Positions 17,676 to 26,710 of a stretch of 64,000 nt of DNA are shown here, piece by piece (position 1 is the first letter of the stretch; the number at the start of each line of letters is the position of its first letter). The DNA is taken from NCBI GenBank assembly GCA_051252005.1, contig JBPOEZ010000011.1, forward strand, positions 41,076-105,075. Reading direction: 5' to 3'. The position numbers and the translations under genes were made by a program. The DNA is from JACOMS01 sp051252005 (GTDB lineage: Bacteria > Pseudomonadota > Alphaproteobacteria > Caulobacterales > Maricaulaceae). The notes beneath the pieces are model-generated. The model made no database searches. It saw only the letters and a list, made by a program, of their open reading frames with translations, and was not told the origin of the DNA.

Positions 17676-18127
17676 TTTCTGCGCGCTTTAAAAAAATCTT
17701 TGAGAAGTGCGGCGCACTCATCCGCAAGGACACCACCTTGAACCGCGGGTCTATGATGGCAATTCGGGCTCTCAAAGAATTTTACGCCGTTTACGATGGC
17801 TCCTCCCTTGGGGTCAAAAGCACCAAAAACCACCCGTCCAATTCTTGCATTAGAAATGGCACCTGCACACATGGTGCAGGGTTCTAGGGTTACATAGAGC
17901 GTGAGGCCCGTCAGACGATAATTGCCAGCTTTGTATGCGCCGTCTCGAATCGTTAATATTTCAGCGTGAGCGGTTGGGTCATCAATAGCTATCGGCGCGT
18001 TTCCGGCTCGAGCGAGGATTGCCCCCGTATTGGGCTCAACAAGTACAGCGCCAACAGGCACTTCGCCCCGCGCGCCCGAGGCACTCGCCTCTGCTATGGC
18101 TTCGCGCATATACTCTTCATCCGTCAT
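17672..18127 (-). CDS. tadA: tRNA-adenosine(34) deaminase
   Basis: The 151-residue cytidine-deaminase-fold protein has the zinc and catalytic residues His54 and Glu56 (HAE) and Cys84 and Cys87 (PCTMC), plus the FGAFDPKGGA segment and C-terminal LLKDFFKARRK tail of TadA. It converts A34 to inosine in tRNA-Arg(ACG). It is encoded just upstream of the EamA transporter on the same transcript. Confidence 0.93.
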   Translation of the reverse strand: MTDEEYMREAIAEASASGARGEVPVGAVLVEPNTGAILARAGNAPIAIDDPTAHAEILTIRDGAYKAGNYRLTGLTLYVTLEPCTMCAGAISNARIGRVVFGAFDPKGGAIVNGVKFFESPNCHHRPAVQGGVLADECAALLKDFFKARRK

Positions 18128-18271
18128 AGCGCTTCAATGACGCACATACAGGAAACGTCAAGTCACAGCGTTTTAAATTGCCTCCACATACACTTAGTTT
18201 TTGAATGACTGTGTTTCGCCTTGTCGAGCATAGCGACATTACGGTAGAGCATTGCCAACGAGGAGTAGATC

Positions 18272-20338
18272 ATGACATTACGGTTTGGAACTTTAGTCGC
18301 AAGTCTAGCGGTATTGGGTTTGGCATCCTGCAGTCCGTCTAGCACCGAACCGGAAGAAGCTACAGTTTCTCTCGCCGTCCTGCCTGCGCTTACAGGGACC
18401 GAAAACTTCAGGGTGTTAGTCGCTGGAACGGACATTGGCGGCCTCGACGTAACGCATAGCACCGATAAAACACTCATTGACTACGAATACCGTAACAATG
18501 GACGCGGCCCGACAATACGTGAAGAAATCACGCTGAATGAGAATGGTATTCCTATGTCTTGGAATATTGAAGGCGCAACCACGTTTGGCAATAAAGTCAG
18601 CGAAAATTATGCTGTAAAAGATGCGCTTGCGACTTGGACAGATGCGACGGGAACTGAGGAGCTCAACCATAAAGAACCCACTCTTTATGTAGCCCAAGAT
18701 GCTAGCCCCTACAGCCTTTGGCTCTACGCCCGTATCCTCCTCGCGGATGCGGATCATTCGATGCCCGTAATACCTGGCGGCACCTTGAGCCTAGAAAGAA
18801 TTGAAGACATTAACCTCGCTAATGCCTCGGGCACAGTTACTTCTTATGCGCTTTCCGGCATCAACTTAAATCCCACATACATCTTACTCGGTACGGATGA
18901 GAGTTTCGCAGGCATGGTGACACCTAGGTTTTCCATCCTTCGCGATAATCTTGTTTCACAAGATCAGACCTTAAGAGACCGCGCTGTTGAGTATGCCGCA
19001 AAAAGGTTCGAGACTATTCAGGCTGAGGTCGCAAATAATTATGAAGGCCCAGTACGGATAAAGAATATTCGCGTCTTTGATCCGAACGCTCTTGCTCTAT
19101 CAGAGCCTGCGTCGGTTGTATTTGAAGGCAATAAGATTACAGCCATTGAAGCGGCAAATGCATCGTCAGAAGGCGAAACCGTAATCGACGGCGCTGGCGG
19201 CACATTGGTCGCGGGGCTTTATGAAATGCACGCGCATTTGGGCCAAAACAGTGCTTTATTGAACATTGCGGCGGGCATTACGACTGTTCGCGACATGGGT
19301 AACTCCAATGAGGTGTTAAGCGGCTTAATCGAAAAGATAGAATCAGGCCGTCTTGCTGGTCCGCGCGTCATTCGTAGCGGCTTCATAGAGGGAAAAAGCC
19401 CATTTAGTTCTAACAACGGCGAACTTGTTTCCACACAAGAAGAGGCGATCGCTGCCGTCAAGCGCTACGCCAACGGAGACTTCCATCAGATCAAAATTTA
19501 CAATTCTATGAAGGGTGAGTGGGTTCCGGACATGATCAAAGAGGCGCGCAAGCACGGCCTCAAAGTCACGGGCCACGTACCCGCTTTCTCGAATGCCGAC
19601 CAAATGATCGCCGCAGGTTACGACGAGATGACTCATATTAATCAGGTCATGCTCGGCTGGGTCTTGGACGAAGATGAGGACACACGATCATTGCTCCGCC
19701 TTACGGCATTGAAACGACTCCCAAGCCTCAGCATGGATGATCCCCGTGTCAAAGCAACGATCAAGGCGATGGCGAATAACGGTACCGCCATTGACCCCAC
19801 GCTCGCCATCCACGAAGCGCTTTTGCGCTCTCGTAACGGAAAAACACAAGCGGGCGTTGTCGACTACATTGAAAATATGCCTGTGGGCGTGCAGCGCAAC
19901 GCTAAGACGGCTTGGAGCGATATTTCTTCAGCCGAAGACGACACCGCTTATTATCAGGCCTTTGACAAAATCATAGAAACGGTCACGGCTATGCGAAAAG
20001 CCGGTATAAAGCTTGTCCCAGGCACGGATCTCGGCGGGTCATTCACTTATCACCGCGAGCTTGAACTCTATCAACAAGTTGGCATGAGCGCGCCGGAAAT
20101 TCTCGCATGGGCGAGTTATGGCATGGCGGACTATGTTGGGCAGACAGAAAGCTTGGGCTCAATCAAGCCCGGAAAACTGGCGGATTTCTTTCTTGTTCCG
20201 GGTGATCCCACGGAAGACCTTAAGGCTATCAAAAAGATCTCAATGGTGGTAAAGGACGGCACAGTATATTTCCCAAGCGAGATATATCCGGCCTTTGGCA
20301 TCAAGCCATTTGTTGATGCCCCGAAAGTTACCCAATAG
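18272..20338 (+). CDS. Amidohydrolase-family lipoprotein
   Basis: The 688-residue protein has a lipoprotein signal with lipobox LASC (lipidated Cys20). Residues about 40-250 form an unassigned N-terminal domain. The amidohydrolase barrel (about 260-680) shows the metal pair His320/His322 in MHAHLG, a lysine in QIKIYNSM (Lys408, possible carboxylated bridge), His435 in GHVPAF, His455, and the Asp in PGTDLGG. This pattern fits the imidazolonepropionase-like or prolidase-like branch. The substrate cannot be predicted; periplasmic dipeptide or lactone hydrolysis are options. It lies 7 bp upstream of the pseudouridine synthase gene. Confidence 0.82.
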   Translation: MTLRFGTLVASLAVLGLASCSPSSTEPEEATVSLAVLPALTGTENFRVLVAGTDIGGLDVTHSTDKTLIDYEYRNNGRGPTIREEITLNENGIPMSWNIEGATTFGNKVSENYAVKDALATWTDATGTEELNHKEPTLYVAQDASPYSLWLYARILLADADHSMPVIPGGTLSLERIEDINLANASGTVTSYALSGINLNPTYILLGTDESFAGMVTPRFSILRDNLVSQDQTLRDRAVEYAAKRFETIQAEVANNYEGPVRIKNIRVFDPNALALSEPASVVFEGNKITAIEAANASSEGETVIDGAGGTLVAGLYEMHAHLGQNSALLNIAAGITTVRDMGNSNEVLSGLIEKIESGRLAGPRVIRSGFIEGKSPFSSNNGELVSTQEEAIAAVKRYANGDFHQIKIYNSMKGEWVPDMIKEARKHGLKVTGHVPAFSNADQMIAAGYDEMTHINQVMLGWVLDEDEDTRSLLRLTALKRLPSLSMDDPRVKATIKAMANNGTAIDPTLAIHEALLRSRNGKTQAGVVDYIENMPVGVQRNAKTAWSDISSAEDDTAYYQAFDKIIETVTAMRKAGIKLVPGTDLGGSFTYHRELELYQQVGMSAPEILAWASYGMADYVGQTESLGSIKPGKLADFFLVPGDPTEDLKAIKKISMVVKDGTVYFPSEIYPAFGIKPFVDAPKVTQ

Positions 20339-20345
20339 ACCTGCC

Positions 20346-21188
20346 ATGTCCTCACAAAACGAAAACAAACATGACGGCGAAAGAATCGCCAAATATCTCG
20401 CCCATGCTGGGATTGCCTCGCGCCGCGAATCCGAACGCCTAATCGAAGCTGGGCGAATAAAGGTCAACGGCAGAGTGCTCGATACACCCGCCTTTAAAGT
20501 CACGGCAAAAGATACGATCTTATTTGATAATAAGCCCGTCGGAGAAAAACCTGTGCCGCGTTTATGGAAATACCACAAACCCGCAGGGCTTGTGACAACC
20601 CATAAAGATGAAAAAGGCCGTGCAACTGTTTTTGATAGTCTGCCAAAAGACTTAGGCCGCGTAATCTCGGTTGGCCGGCTGGATTTGACATCCGAAGGGC
20701 TTTTACTCCTGACGAATGACGGCGAACTCGCCCGCGCGCTCGAGCTCCCATCTACAGGATGGGCTCGTAGATATCGCGCGCGCGCATTCGGCACAGTGAC
20801 CCAAGAGCAGCTTGATGACCTTAAGAGCGGCATCATGATTGACGGGATATCTACAGGCCCCATTGAAGCCGAACTTGAACGTCAGCAACGCGGCAATGCT
20901 TGGATTAGCGTTACTCTCAAAGAAGGTAAAAACCGCGAAGTCCGGCGAGCACTTAGCGAACTCGGCCTCGAGGTTAACCGTCTTATCCGTATTTCGTATG
21001 GGCCCTTTCAACTCGCGCACATTCAAAAAGGCGGCATAGAAGAAGTGAAGAACCGCATCCTACGCGATCAGGTCGGCCACATGGTTGATATTCCTGCACC
21101 AGAGCAAGCCGTTTCGACAAAGCCGGTTAACAAGCCTAAGCGCGGGACGCACGCTTCTGCCAAGCGATTTTCAAAAACTCGTAAGTAA
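20346..21188 (+). CDS. Ribosomal large subunit pseudouridine synthase (RluB/RsuA family)
   Basis: The 280-residue protein has an N-terminal S4 RNA-binding domain (RIAKYLAHAGIASRRESERLI), the catalytic motif VGRLDLTSEGLLLLTNDGELA with its aspartate, and KNREVRRALSELGLEVNRLIR. It isomerises a uridine in 23S rRNA; RluB is the best match. The basic C-terminal tail (KPKRGTHASAKRFSKTRK) is short. The frame extends to 20295 inside the amidohydrolase gene, but residues before ATG 20346 do not belong to the family. Confidence 0.9.
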   Translation: MSSQNENKHDGERIAKYLAHAGIASRRESERLIEAGRIKVNGRVLDTPAFKVTAKDTILFDNKPVGEKPVPRLWKYHKPAGLVTTHKDEKGRATVFDSLPKDLGRVISVGRLDLTSEGLLLLTNDGELARALELPSTGWARRYRARAFGTVTQEQLDDLKSGIMIDGISTGPIEAELERQQRGNAWISVTLKEGKNREVRRALSELGLEVNRLIRISYGPFQLAHIQKGGIEEVKNRILRDQVGHMVDIPAPEQAVSTKPVNKPKRGTHASAKRFSKTRK

Positions 21189-21212
21189 TTTCGCCTTTAA
21201 GGTATTTTTTAC

Positions 21213-21240
21213 TTGTCATACGGTTAAGTCAGTGTATTAG
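21213..21240 (+). promoter_or_regulatory. Likely sigma-70-type promoter of the yerC-his operon
   Basis: TTGTCA (21213-21218) and TATTAG (21235-21240) are separated by 16 bases, giving a plausible -35/-10 pair 27-54 bases upstream of the yerC ATG. The -10 lies inside the palindromic operator. The start point is inferred. Confidence 0.5.
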
Positions 21241-21256
21241 CACGCTAACACACTGA
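21229..21256. promoter_or_regulatory. 28-nt palindromic operator in front of yerC-hisGD...
   Basis: TCAGTGTATTAGC (21229-21241), AC, GCTAACACACTGA (21244-21256): the arms match at 12 of 13 positions. The site covers the proposed -10 and ends 10 bases before the yerC ATG. A near-perfect dyad over the promoter of an operon whose first gene encodes a TrpR-like HTH protein is what an autoregulated repressor would need. The assignment to YerC is an inference. Confidence 0.65.
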
Positions 21257-21266
21257 CACGGAAGCT

Positions 21267-21560
21267 ATGCCCATCACAAAATCAAAAGAAACCACGCTCC
21301 CTGAAGCCTTAATCTCCATGAGTTCCGCTACGGAAATGGAAAAGTTTCTCGTGGATTTGTGCACGCCTGCGGAGCTACGCGCTTTGACTGAACGCTGGCA
21401 CGTCGCGCAATTACTAGACGGCGGTGAAAGCTCTTATCGAGACATCAGCGCGCAAACAGGCGTGTCCACCACGACAATAGGCCGCGTTGCCCGCTTCTTG
21501 AAAGATGAGCCTCATCAAGGGTATCGGGCCGTGCTTGACCAGCAAAAGGATATAAAATGA
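21267..21560 (+). CDS. YerC/YecD-type TrpR-like transcriptional regulator
   Basis: The 97-residue protein has the TrpR-superfamily helix-turn-helix: LCTPAELRALTERWHVAQLL, then SYRDISAQTGVSTTTIGRVARFLKD. This is the YerC/YecD family (TIGR02531), related to the Trp repressor. In some Firmicutes relatives it is a predicted regulator of histidine genes (HisR). Here it is the first gene of the his operon, overlaps hisG by four bases (ATGA), and follows a palindromic operator, so repression of his genes, perhaps with histidine as co-repressor, is the natural inference. GGAAG provides the ribosome binding site. Confidence 0.85.
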   Translation: MPITKSKETTLPEALISMSSATEMEKFLVDLCTPAELRALTERWHVAQLLDGGESSYRDISAQTGVSTTTIGRVARFLKDEPHQGYRAVLDQQKDIK

Positions 21561-22441
21561 CCCAACGTTTACGCATTGCCTTGCAGAAAAAAGGCCGCCT
21601 CGCCGATGACAGCTACGCGCTTTTGAAAAAGTGCGGACTGCGCTTCACGATTCGCGGCGGCGGTCTTTTGGCGCGGGTAAAGAACATGCCGATAGATCTT
21701 TTGCTCGTGCGTGATGATGACATCCCGTCTTTTGTGGCCAATGATGCTAGTGATATCGGTATTGTTGGAGAAAATGTTCTGGTCGAAGAACAGCTATCCA
21801 GCAAAACCGAACTTGACGCCAAGATTGCTATGCGCCTCGGCTTCTCCCGCTGTAAATTATGCCTTGCCTCATCTGACAAGTCAGACATTCGAGTGCCGAA
21901 TGACCTAAACAACACAACGATTGCAACAACTTACCCTGGTGTTCTCGCGCAATATTTAAAAGAGAAAAGCATCTCAGCAAAATCCGTAGAGATGAAAGGC
22001 GCCGTAGAGCTTGCCCCGTCTATTGGTATTGCTCAATCAATTTGCGATCTTGTCTCATCAGGCGCAACCCTAGAAGCCAACGGCCTCACAGCGTTTGAAA
22101 CCATTCTGGAAAGTGAAGCGGTTCTCATTACATCGAACCGCGCTTTAAGCCCTGAAAAGCAGGCTATTCTAAACAAGCTCATGAGCCGCGTTGACGGTGT
22201 CATAAAATCATCTGAGACCAAATACATCATGATGAATGCGCCTAAGAATAAGCTCGACGCGATTACAGCGCTACTACCGGGAGCTGATGCCCCTACCATC
22301 ATGCCGCTCGCTGGCAATGATGATCTGGTTGCCATACAGGCGGTCTGCACAGAGAATATATTTTGGGAAACATTAGAAGACCTTAAAGCCTTAGGCGCGC
22401 GGGCTATTCTTGTACTCCCTATTGAAAAAATGATGAGCTAA
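21557..22441 (+). CDS. hisG: ATP phosphoribosyltransferase (long form)
   Basis: The 294-residue protein catalyses the first step of histidine synthesis, joining PRPP and ATP. Signature ICDLVSSGATLEANGL marks the PRPP site. The length and C-terminal domain (about 220-294, ending ARAILVLPIEKMM) identify the long HisG form with its own ACT-like regulatory domain, so it should be feedback-inhibited by histidine and needs no HisZ. It overlaps yerC by ATGA and lies 2 bp before hisD. Confidence 0.96.
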   Translation: MTQRLRIALQKKGRLADDSYALLKKCGLRFTIRGGGLLARVKNMPIDLLLVRDDDIPSFVANDASDIGIVGENVLVEEQLSSKTELDAKIAMRLGFSRCKLCLASSDKSDIRVPNDLNNTTIATTYPGVLAQYLKEKSISAKSVEMKGAVELAPSIGIAQSICDLVSSGATLEANGLTAFETILESEAVLITSNRALSPEKQAILNKLMSRVDGVIKSSETKYIMMNAPKNKLDAITALLPGADAPTIMPLAGNDDLVAIQAVCTENIFWETLEDLKALGARAILVLPIEKMMS

Positions 22442-22443
22442 TC

Positions 22444-23739
22444 ATGCGCCGCTTTATTTGGGCAGATTTATCAAAAACAGAGCGCGTAGAGGCTCTTGCG
22501 CGCCCTGTTGGCCTGTCGAATGAAGACCTAGCAAGTCGTGTAAAAGGCATCATGAACGCCGTTAAAAACGGCGGCGATAAAGCCGTGTTGGACTACACAC
22601 AGCAGTTTGACGGGGCTACCCTCAATACGCTTGCCGTCGTGCAAAGTGATCTAAAAGCCGCGTGGGAGGCGCTTCCGGCGAACCAAAAGCAAGCATTGGA
22701 ATTGGCTAAGGCTAATATTGAAGCGTTTCACGAAGCGCAGAAACCCTCTCCAATCGAGGTCGAAACCATGCCCGGCGTTATGTGCCGCCGCGAACCCCGC
22801 CCTATTGAAGTTGCCGGCCTCTATGTTCCTGGCGGCACTGCCCCCCTCGTCTCGACGCTCCTTATGCTAGCCGTTCCCGCCGCTATTGCAGGTGTATCCC
22901 GCCGCATCGTCGTGACGCCACCTGGGAAAGACGGGACAATTAATCAAGCTATATTAGCGGCCGCCTATCTTTGCAGCGTGACGGACGTATATGCATGTGG
23001 CGGCGCGCAAGCTGTTGCCGCAATGGCATACGGCACTGAAAGCATCCCTAAATGTGATAAAATCTTTGGCCCTGGTAATGCCTATGTGGCGACAGCAAAA
23101 GCGTTAGCCGCGCAAGAACCGGGCGGGCCCGCGATTGACTTACCCGCAGGCCCTTCCGAAGCCATGGTATTGGCAGACGAGACGGCCAATACCACCTTCG
23201 TGGCGTCTGACCTCCTCAGCCAAGCCGAACATGACACCCTCGCTCAGGTCATATGTGTTTGCACAAACGAAACTGTGGCTGATTCTGTCATAGCCGAAAT
23301 AGATCGGCAAATAGCCACGCTTCCACGCAAAAATATTGCCGAAAAATCAATAGCTTCGAGCCGCGTATTTATAGCGAATTGCCGTTCTGATATCCTTGAT
23401 ATTGTCAACGCTTACGCGCCAGAACACCTCATCATTCAGCTTGAAAACCCTGACAGCTATGTCGAGGGCATCAATCACGCGGGCTCAATGTTCCTCGGCC
23501 CGTGGACACCTGAATCCGTGGGTGACTATGCTAGCGGCACCAACCACACACTCCCAACTTACGGCGCAGCGCGCGCCTATAGCGGCGTGACGCTGGAAAG
23601 CTTTATCAAATATATATCCATTCAAAAACTCAGCCGCGAAGGCCTTGAAGCCCTCGGCCCAAGCGTTGAAATTTTGGCAGACATGGAACAGTTAGAGGCC
23701 CACAAACGGGCCGTATCCATACGTCTGGAAAGTAAATAA
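22444..23739 (+). CDS. hisD: Histidinol dehydrogenase
   Basis: The 431-residue protein oxidises L-histidinol to histidine in two NAD-dependent steps. It shows the HisD motifs VAGLYVPGG, IFGPGNAYV, IDLPAGPSEA, DLLSQAEHD (zinc and catalytic region), YAPEHLI, and GDYASGTNHTLPTYGAARAY. Length is standard. It sits 2 bp after hisG and 1 bp before the hisCB fusion. Confidence 0.97.
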   Translation: MRRFIWADLSKTERVEALARPVGLSNEDLASRVKGIMNAVKNGGDKAVLDYTQQFDGATLNTLAVVQSDLKAAWEALPANQKQALELAKANIEAFHEAQKPSPIEVETMPGVMCRREPRPIEVAGLYVPGGTAPLVSTLLMLAVPAAIAGVSRRIVVTPPGKDGTINQAILAAAYLCSVTDVYACGGAQAVAAMAYGTESIPKCDKIFGPGNAYVATAKALAAQEPGGPAIDLPAGPSEAMVLADETANTTFVASDLLSQAEHDTLAQVICVCTNETVADSVIAEIDRQIATLPRKNIAEKSIASSRVFIANCRSDILDIVNAYAPEHLIIQLENPDSYVEGINHAGSMFLGPWTPESVGDYASGTNHTLPTYGAARAYSGVTLESFIKYISIQKLSREGLEALGPSVEILADMEQLEAHKRAVSIRLESK

Positions 23740-23740
23740 T

Positions 23741-25390
23741 ATGACTGACTGGCCTTTAAACATTGCGCGGCCCGCTATTGCTGAATTTGCGGCTTATTCC
23801 GCTCGAGGCGGAGCGACGAATGCCTTGCACCTAGATGCCAATGAAAGCCCGTGGTCACCGCCGCCGTCTGATGGTTCCGTTGAAGATTTTAACCGCTATC
23901 CAGAGCAGCAACCGGATACTCTTCGCACTCGGCTAGCGTCGCTATACGGCGTCCCTGCCAATTCCATCATGATGGGACGCGGTGCCGACGAAAGCATTGA
24001 GGTGATTGTACGGACGTTTTGCGAGGCCGGTGAAGATTCGATTTTAATATGCCCGCCGACGTTTGGCTATTTTGAGACGGCTGCAAAAATCCAAGGCGCT
24101 AAAATTAGCAGAGCTGCGCTACTATCTGATTTCACATGGGACGAAGCTTTAATCAGAAAAATGATTACGAAAGACACGCCCAAGATTGTCTTCCTCTGCT
24201 CGCCAAATAATCCAACCGGAAATAGTCTTGATAAAGATGTAATCGAGGGACTTTGCCGTGATTTCAAAGAGACGCTTATTGTCGTTGATGAAGCTTATAT
24301 CGAGTTTTCCCCTCAAGACAGTACGCTGGCATTGCGAAACACTTACCGCAACCTCGTTATCACGCGAACTCTTTCCAAAGCCTACGGCCTTGCAGGCGTG
24401 CGCATGGGCGTATGCATCGCGGATCCGAGTGTGATCGAGCTTATGCTTAAAGTTCTACCGCCGTACCCAGTACCCCGTCCCGTTGAAAAAGCCGTTCTGC
24501 GCGCCCTCGCTCCGGCGACTATGCCTGTTCATGCTGGCCGTATGCAAACGTGGCTCAGTGAGCGTGAACGCCTTATGCAAGAGCTTCCTCGATCTCAGTT
24601 CGTAGAAAAAGCCTACGTTTCAGACGCTAACTTCATTCTATTCACAACGGCGAACGAAACAGGCTTATTAACGGCCCTATCAAAAGCTGACGTCAAGATA
24701 AGAGATTTCAGATCGAAAATTGCCGGACACTTTCGTATTTCAATCGGAACGCCCGAGGAGAACAGCATAGCCCTCGCCGCGCTAGGCATTACGCCTGAAG
24801 CAGGCGAAAAGCTCGATGACCGTGTCGGTGAAACGTTTAGGAAAACGAACGAGACGGATATTGCGGTCCGTGTGAACCTTGACGATCCAAAAACGGTTAA
24901 AATTGATACAGGACTCGGCTTTTTCGATCACATGCTTGAGCAAATTGCCAAACATGGCGGCATTGGCCTCACCCTCACCTGTAAAGGCGATCTCGAAATT
25001 GACTGCCACCACACGGTCGAAGACACGGCGCTTGCCTTTGGAGAAGCCCTAAAAATGGCCCTTGGCAACAAAGCCGGAATTGGCCGATATGGGTTCGTAA
25101 TGCCTATGGATGAAACGCAAGCTCGAGTCGCGATCGACCTCTCTGGGCGTGCAGCCTTTGTCTTCAAAGGCGAATTCCCAACCGATCATGTCGGTGAGTT
25201 TTCCGCCGAAATGTGTCCGCACTTCTTTCAAAGCCTGTCGCAGTCTCTCGGCGCGTCCATTCAAATCGATGTCGAAGGCGACAATACTCACCACATCATT
25301 GAGGCTTGCTTCAAAGGTGTAGGCCGCGCTCTGCGTCCTGCTTTTACCCGTGTTGGAGGCGACATTCCTTCTACAAAAGGGCTCCTCTAA
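23741..25390 (+). CDS. hisCB: HisC-HisB fusion: histidinol-phosphate aminotransferase and imidazoleglycerol-phosphate dehydratase
   Basis: One uninterrupted 549-residue frame encodes two enzymes. Residues 1-350 are a class I/II aminotransferase of the HisC family: LDANESPW, SPNNPTGN (154-161), VVDEAYIEF, PLP lysine Lys213 in TRTLSKAYGLAG, and ending HFRISIGTPEEN...AALGI. After a linker of about 10 residues, 361-549 are a complete HisB dehydratase (IGPD): KTNETDIAV, TGLGFFDHML, metal motif CHHTVED (422-428) and HHIIEACFKG (517-526). IGPD makes imidazole-acetol phosphate, which HisC transaminates, so consecutive steps are joined. There is no HisN-type phosphatase domain, unlike E. coli HisB. 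The order HisC-HisB is unusual. Confidence 0.93.
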   Translation: MTDWPLNIARPAIAEFAAYSARGGATNALHLDANESPWSPPPSDGSVEDFNRYPEQQPDTLRTRLASLYGVPANSIMMGRGADESIEVIVRTFCEAGEDSILICPPTFGYFETAAKIQGAKISRAALLSDFTWDEALIRKMITKDTPKIVFLCSPNNPTGNSLDKDVIEGLCRDFKETLIVVDEAYIEFSPQDSTLALRNTYRNLVITRTLSKAYGLAGVRMGVCIADPSVIELMLKVLPPYPVPRPVEKAVLRALAPATMPVHAGRMQTWLSERERLMQELPRSQFVEKAYVSDANFILFTTANETGLLTALSKADVKIRDFRSKIAGHFRISIGTPEENSIALAALGITPEAGEKLDDRVGETFRKTNETDIAVRVNLDDPKTVKIDTGLGFFDHMLEQIAKHGGIGLTLTCKGDLEIDCHHTVEDTALAFGEALKMALGNKAGIGRYGFVMPMDETQARVAIDLSGRAAFVFKGEFPTDHVGEFSAEMCPHFFQSLSQSLGASIQIDVEGDNTHHIIEACFKGVGRALRPAFTRVGGDIPSTKGLL

Positions 25391-25983
25391 TGAGCTTAGT
25401 TATCATTGATACGGGGTGCGCTAACCTGTCCTCAGTTGCTTTTGCATTTGAGCGTTTAGGCGTAGCAGCGCACATTAGCGATGATGTCAGCACTATAAAA
25501 GCAGCGGAACACCTAGTTCTCCCAGGCGTAGGCGCAGCGCCTTACGCTCTAGCTAAGATCCAAGGCAAAGGCCTTACGCAGACCTTGAAGTCACTCACAC
25601 AGCCCGTCATGGGAATCTGCCTCGGAATGCAGCTGCTCTATGACACTGTTACAGAGGGCGGAGATACTATCGAGGGACTTGGCCTTATTCCGGGCGATGT
25701 CACCAAATTGGATACGAAATTCCTGCCTTCGCCCCATATGGGATGGAATTCTTTGGATATTGTAAGGCCTCACGCATTGCTGGACGGAATAAAACCTTCT
25801 GACTACGCTTACTTTGTGCACTCCTATGCCGCTCCTGTCAGTGCCGCTACAATCGCAAAATCTACGCATGGCAGCGAATTTTCTGCTGTTGTCGCCCATA
25901 AAAACGTTTATGGTTGCCAGTTCCACCCTGAGCGCAGCAGCCGTACAGGGGCGCAAATTTTGAAGAACTTTTTGAGCATTTAG
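25390..25983 (+). CDS. hisH: Imidazole glycerol phosphate synthase, glutamine amidotransferase subunit
   Basis: The 197-residue class I glutamine amidotransferase begins SLVIIDTGCANLSSV and has the nucleophile in MGICLGMQLLYD and the His-Glu pair in GCQFHPERS. It feeds ammonia to HisF. The true start is ATG 25390, which shares its first base with the hisCB stop (TAATG); the frame is open farther upstream inside hisCB but that part is not HisH. It lies 1 bp before hisA. Confidence 0.96.
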   Translation: MSLVIIDTGCANLSSVAFAFERLGVAAHISDDVSTIKAAEHLVLPGVGAAPYALAKIQGKGLTQTLKSLTQPVMGICLGMQLLYDTVTEGGDTIEGLGLIPGDVTKLDTKFLPSPHMGWNSLDIVRPHALLDGIKPSDYAYFVHSYAAPVSAATIAKSTHGSEFSAVVAHKNVYGCQFHPERSSRTGAQILKNFLSI

Positions 25984-25984
25984 T

Positions 25985-26710
25985 ATGATTATTCCTGCGA
26001 TAGACTTGATGGGCGGCGGATGCGTCCGCCTTTACAAGGGTGATTTTAGCCAACGTACAGACTATGAGGTTACACCCTTAGAAGTCGCCAAAATCTGTGC
26101 CGATGAAGGAGCCGAATGGATTCACATTGTGGATCTTGACGGCGCCAAGCACGGCAAAACTGAGCAAGCAGAATTAATCATTAGTGTTGCTAAAGAAAGC
26201 GGCCTGAAAGTCCAAACTGGTGGCGGATTGCGAGACCTATCACATATACACCGCCTTTTGGATGGCGGCGTAGAGCGGGTCGTCATCGGATCTCTAGCCG
26301 TAACTAACCCTCAGATGGTGCGCTTTTGGCTGAGTGAACTTGGGCCAGATCGAATCGTTCTAGCCTTAGATGTCCATATCGGCGAGGACGGCACACCATA
26401 CCCGGCCACACGCGGCTGGGTCGACAAAGCAGAACGCACATTATGGGCTATTCTTGACGAATATATGCAGTCAGGCCTGTCTACTATTCTTGTGACTGAC
26501 ATTGAGCGCGACGGCGCTTTAGCTGGAGCCAACCTCAATCTTTACCGCGAAATTACCGATAAATACCCGACGCTTAACTTGATTACCTCTGGCGGCGTCG
26601 GTTCTTTGGATGATGTCAAAGCCCTTAAAGAGCTATCACCTTACGGCATCATTATTGGCAAAGCTCTGTACGAGGATAAATTCACCGTAAGCGAGGCTGT
26701 TGCGTGCTAA
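25985..26710 (+). CDS. hisA: Phosphoribosylformimino-5-aminoimidazole carboxamide ribotide isomerase
   Basis: The 241-residue TIM-barrel starts MIIPAIDLMGGGCVRLYKGD and has IVDLDGAKHG, VQTGGGLR and LVTDIERDGALAGAN, the HisA pattern with catalytic Asp8 and a second Asp in TDI. It performs the Amadori isomerisation of ProFAR to PRFAR. The stop overlaps the hisF GTG start by 7 bp. Confidence 0.96.
   Translation: MIIPAIDLMGGGCVRLYKGDFSQRTDYEVTPLEVAKICADEGAEWIHIVDLDGAKHGKTEQAELIISVAKESGLKVQTGGGLRDLSHIHRLLDGGVERVVIGSLAVTNPQMVRFWLSELGPDRIVLALDVHIGEDGTPYPATRGWVDKAERTLWAILDEYMQSGLSTILVTDIERDGALAGANLNLYREITDKYPTLNLITSGGVGSLDDVKALKELSPYGIIIGKALYEDKFTVSEAVAC

Noticed and set aside
20240..20863. 207-codon minus-strand frame
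   Set aside because: Shadow of the amidohydrolase end and the pseudouridine synthase gene.
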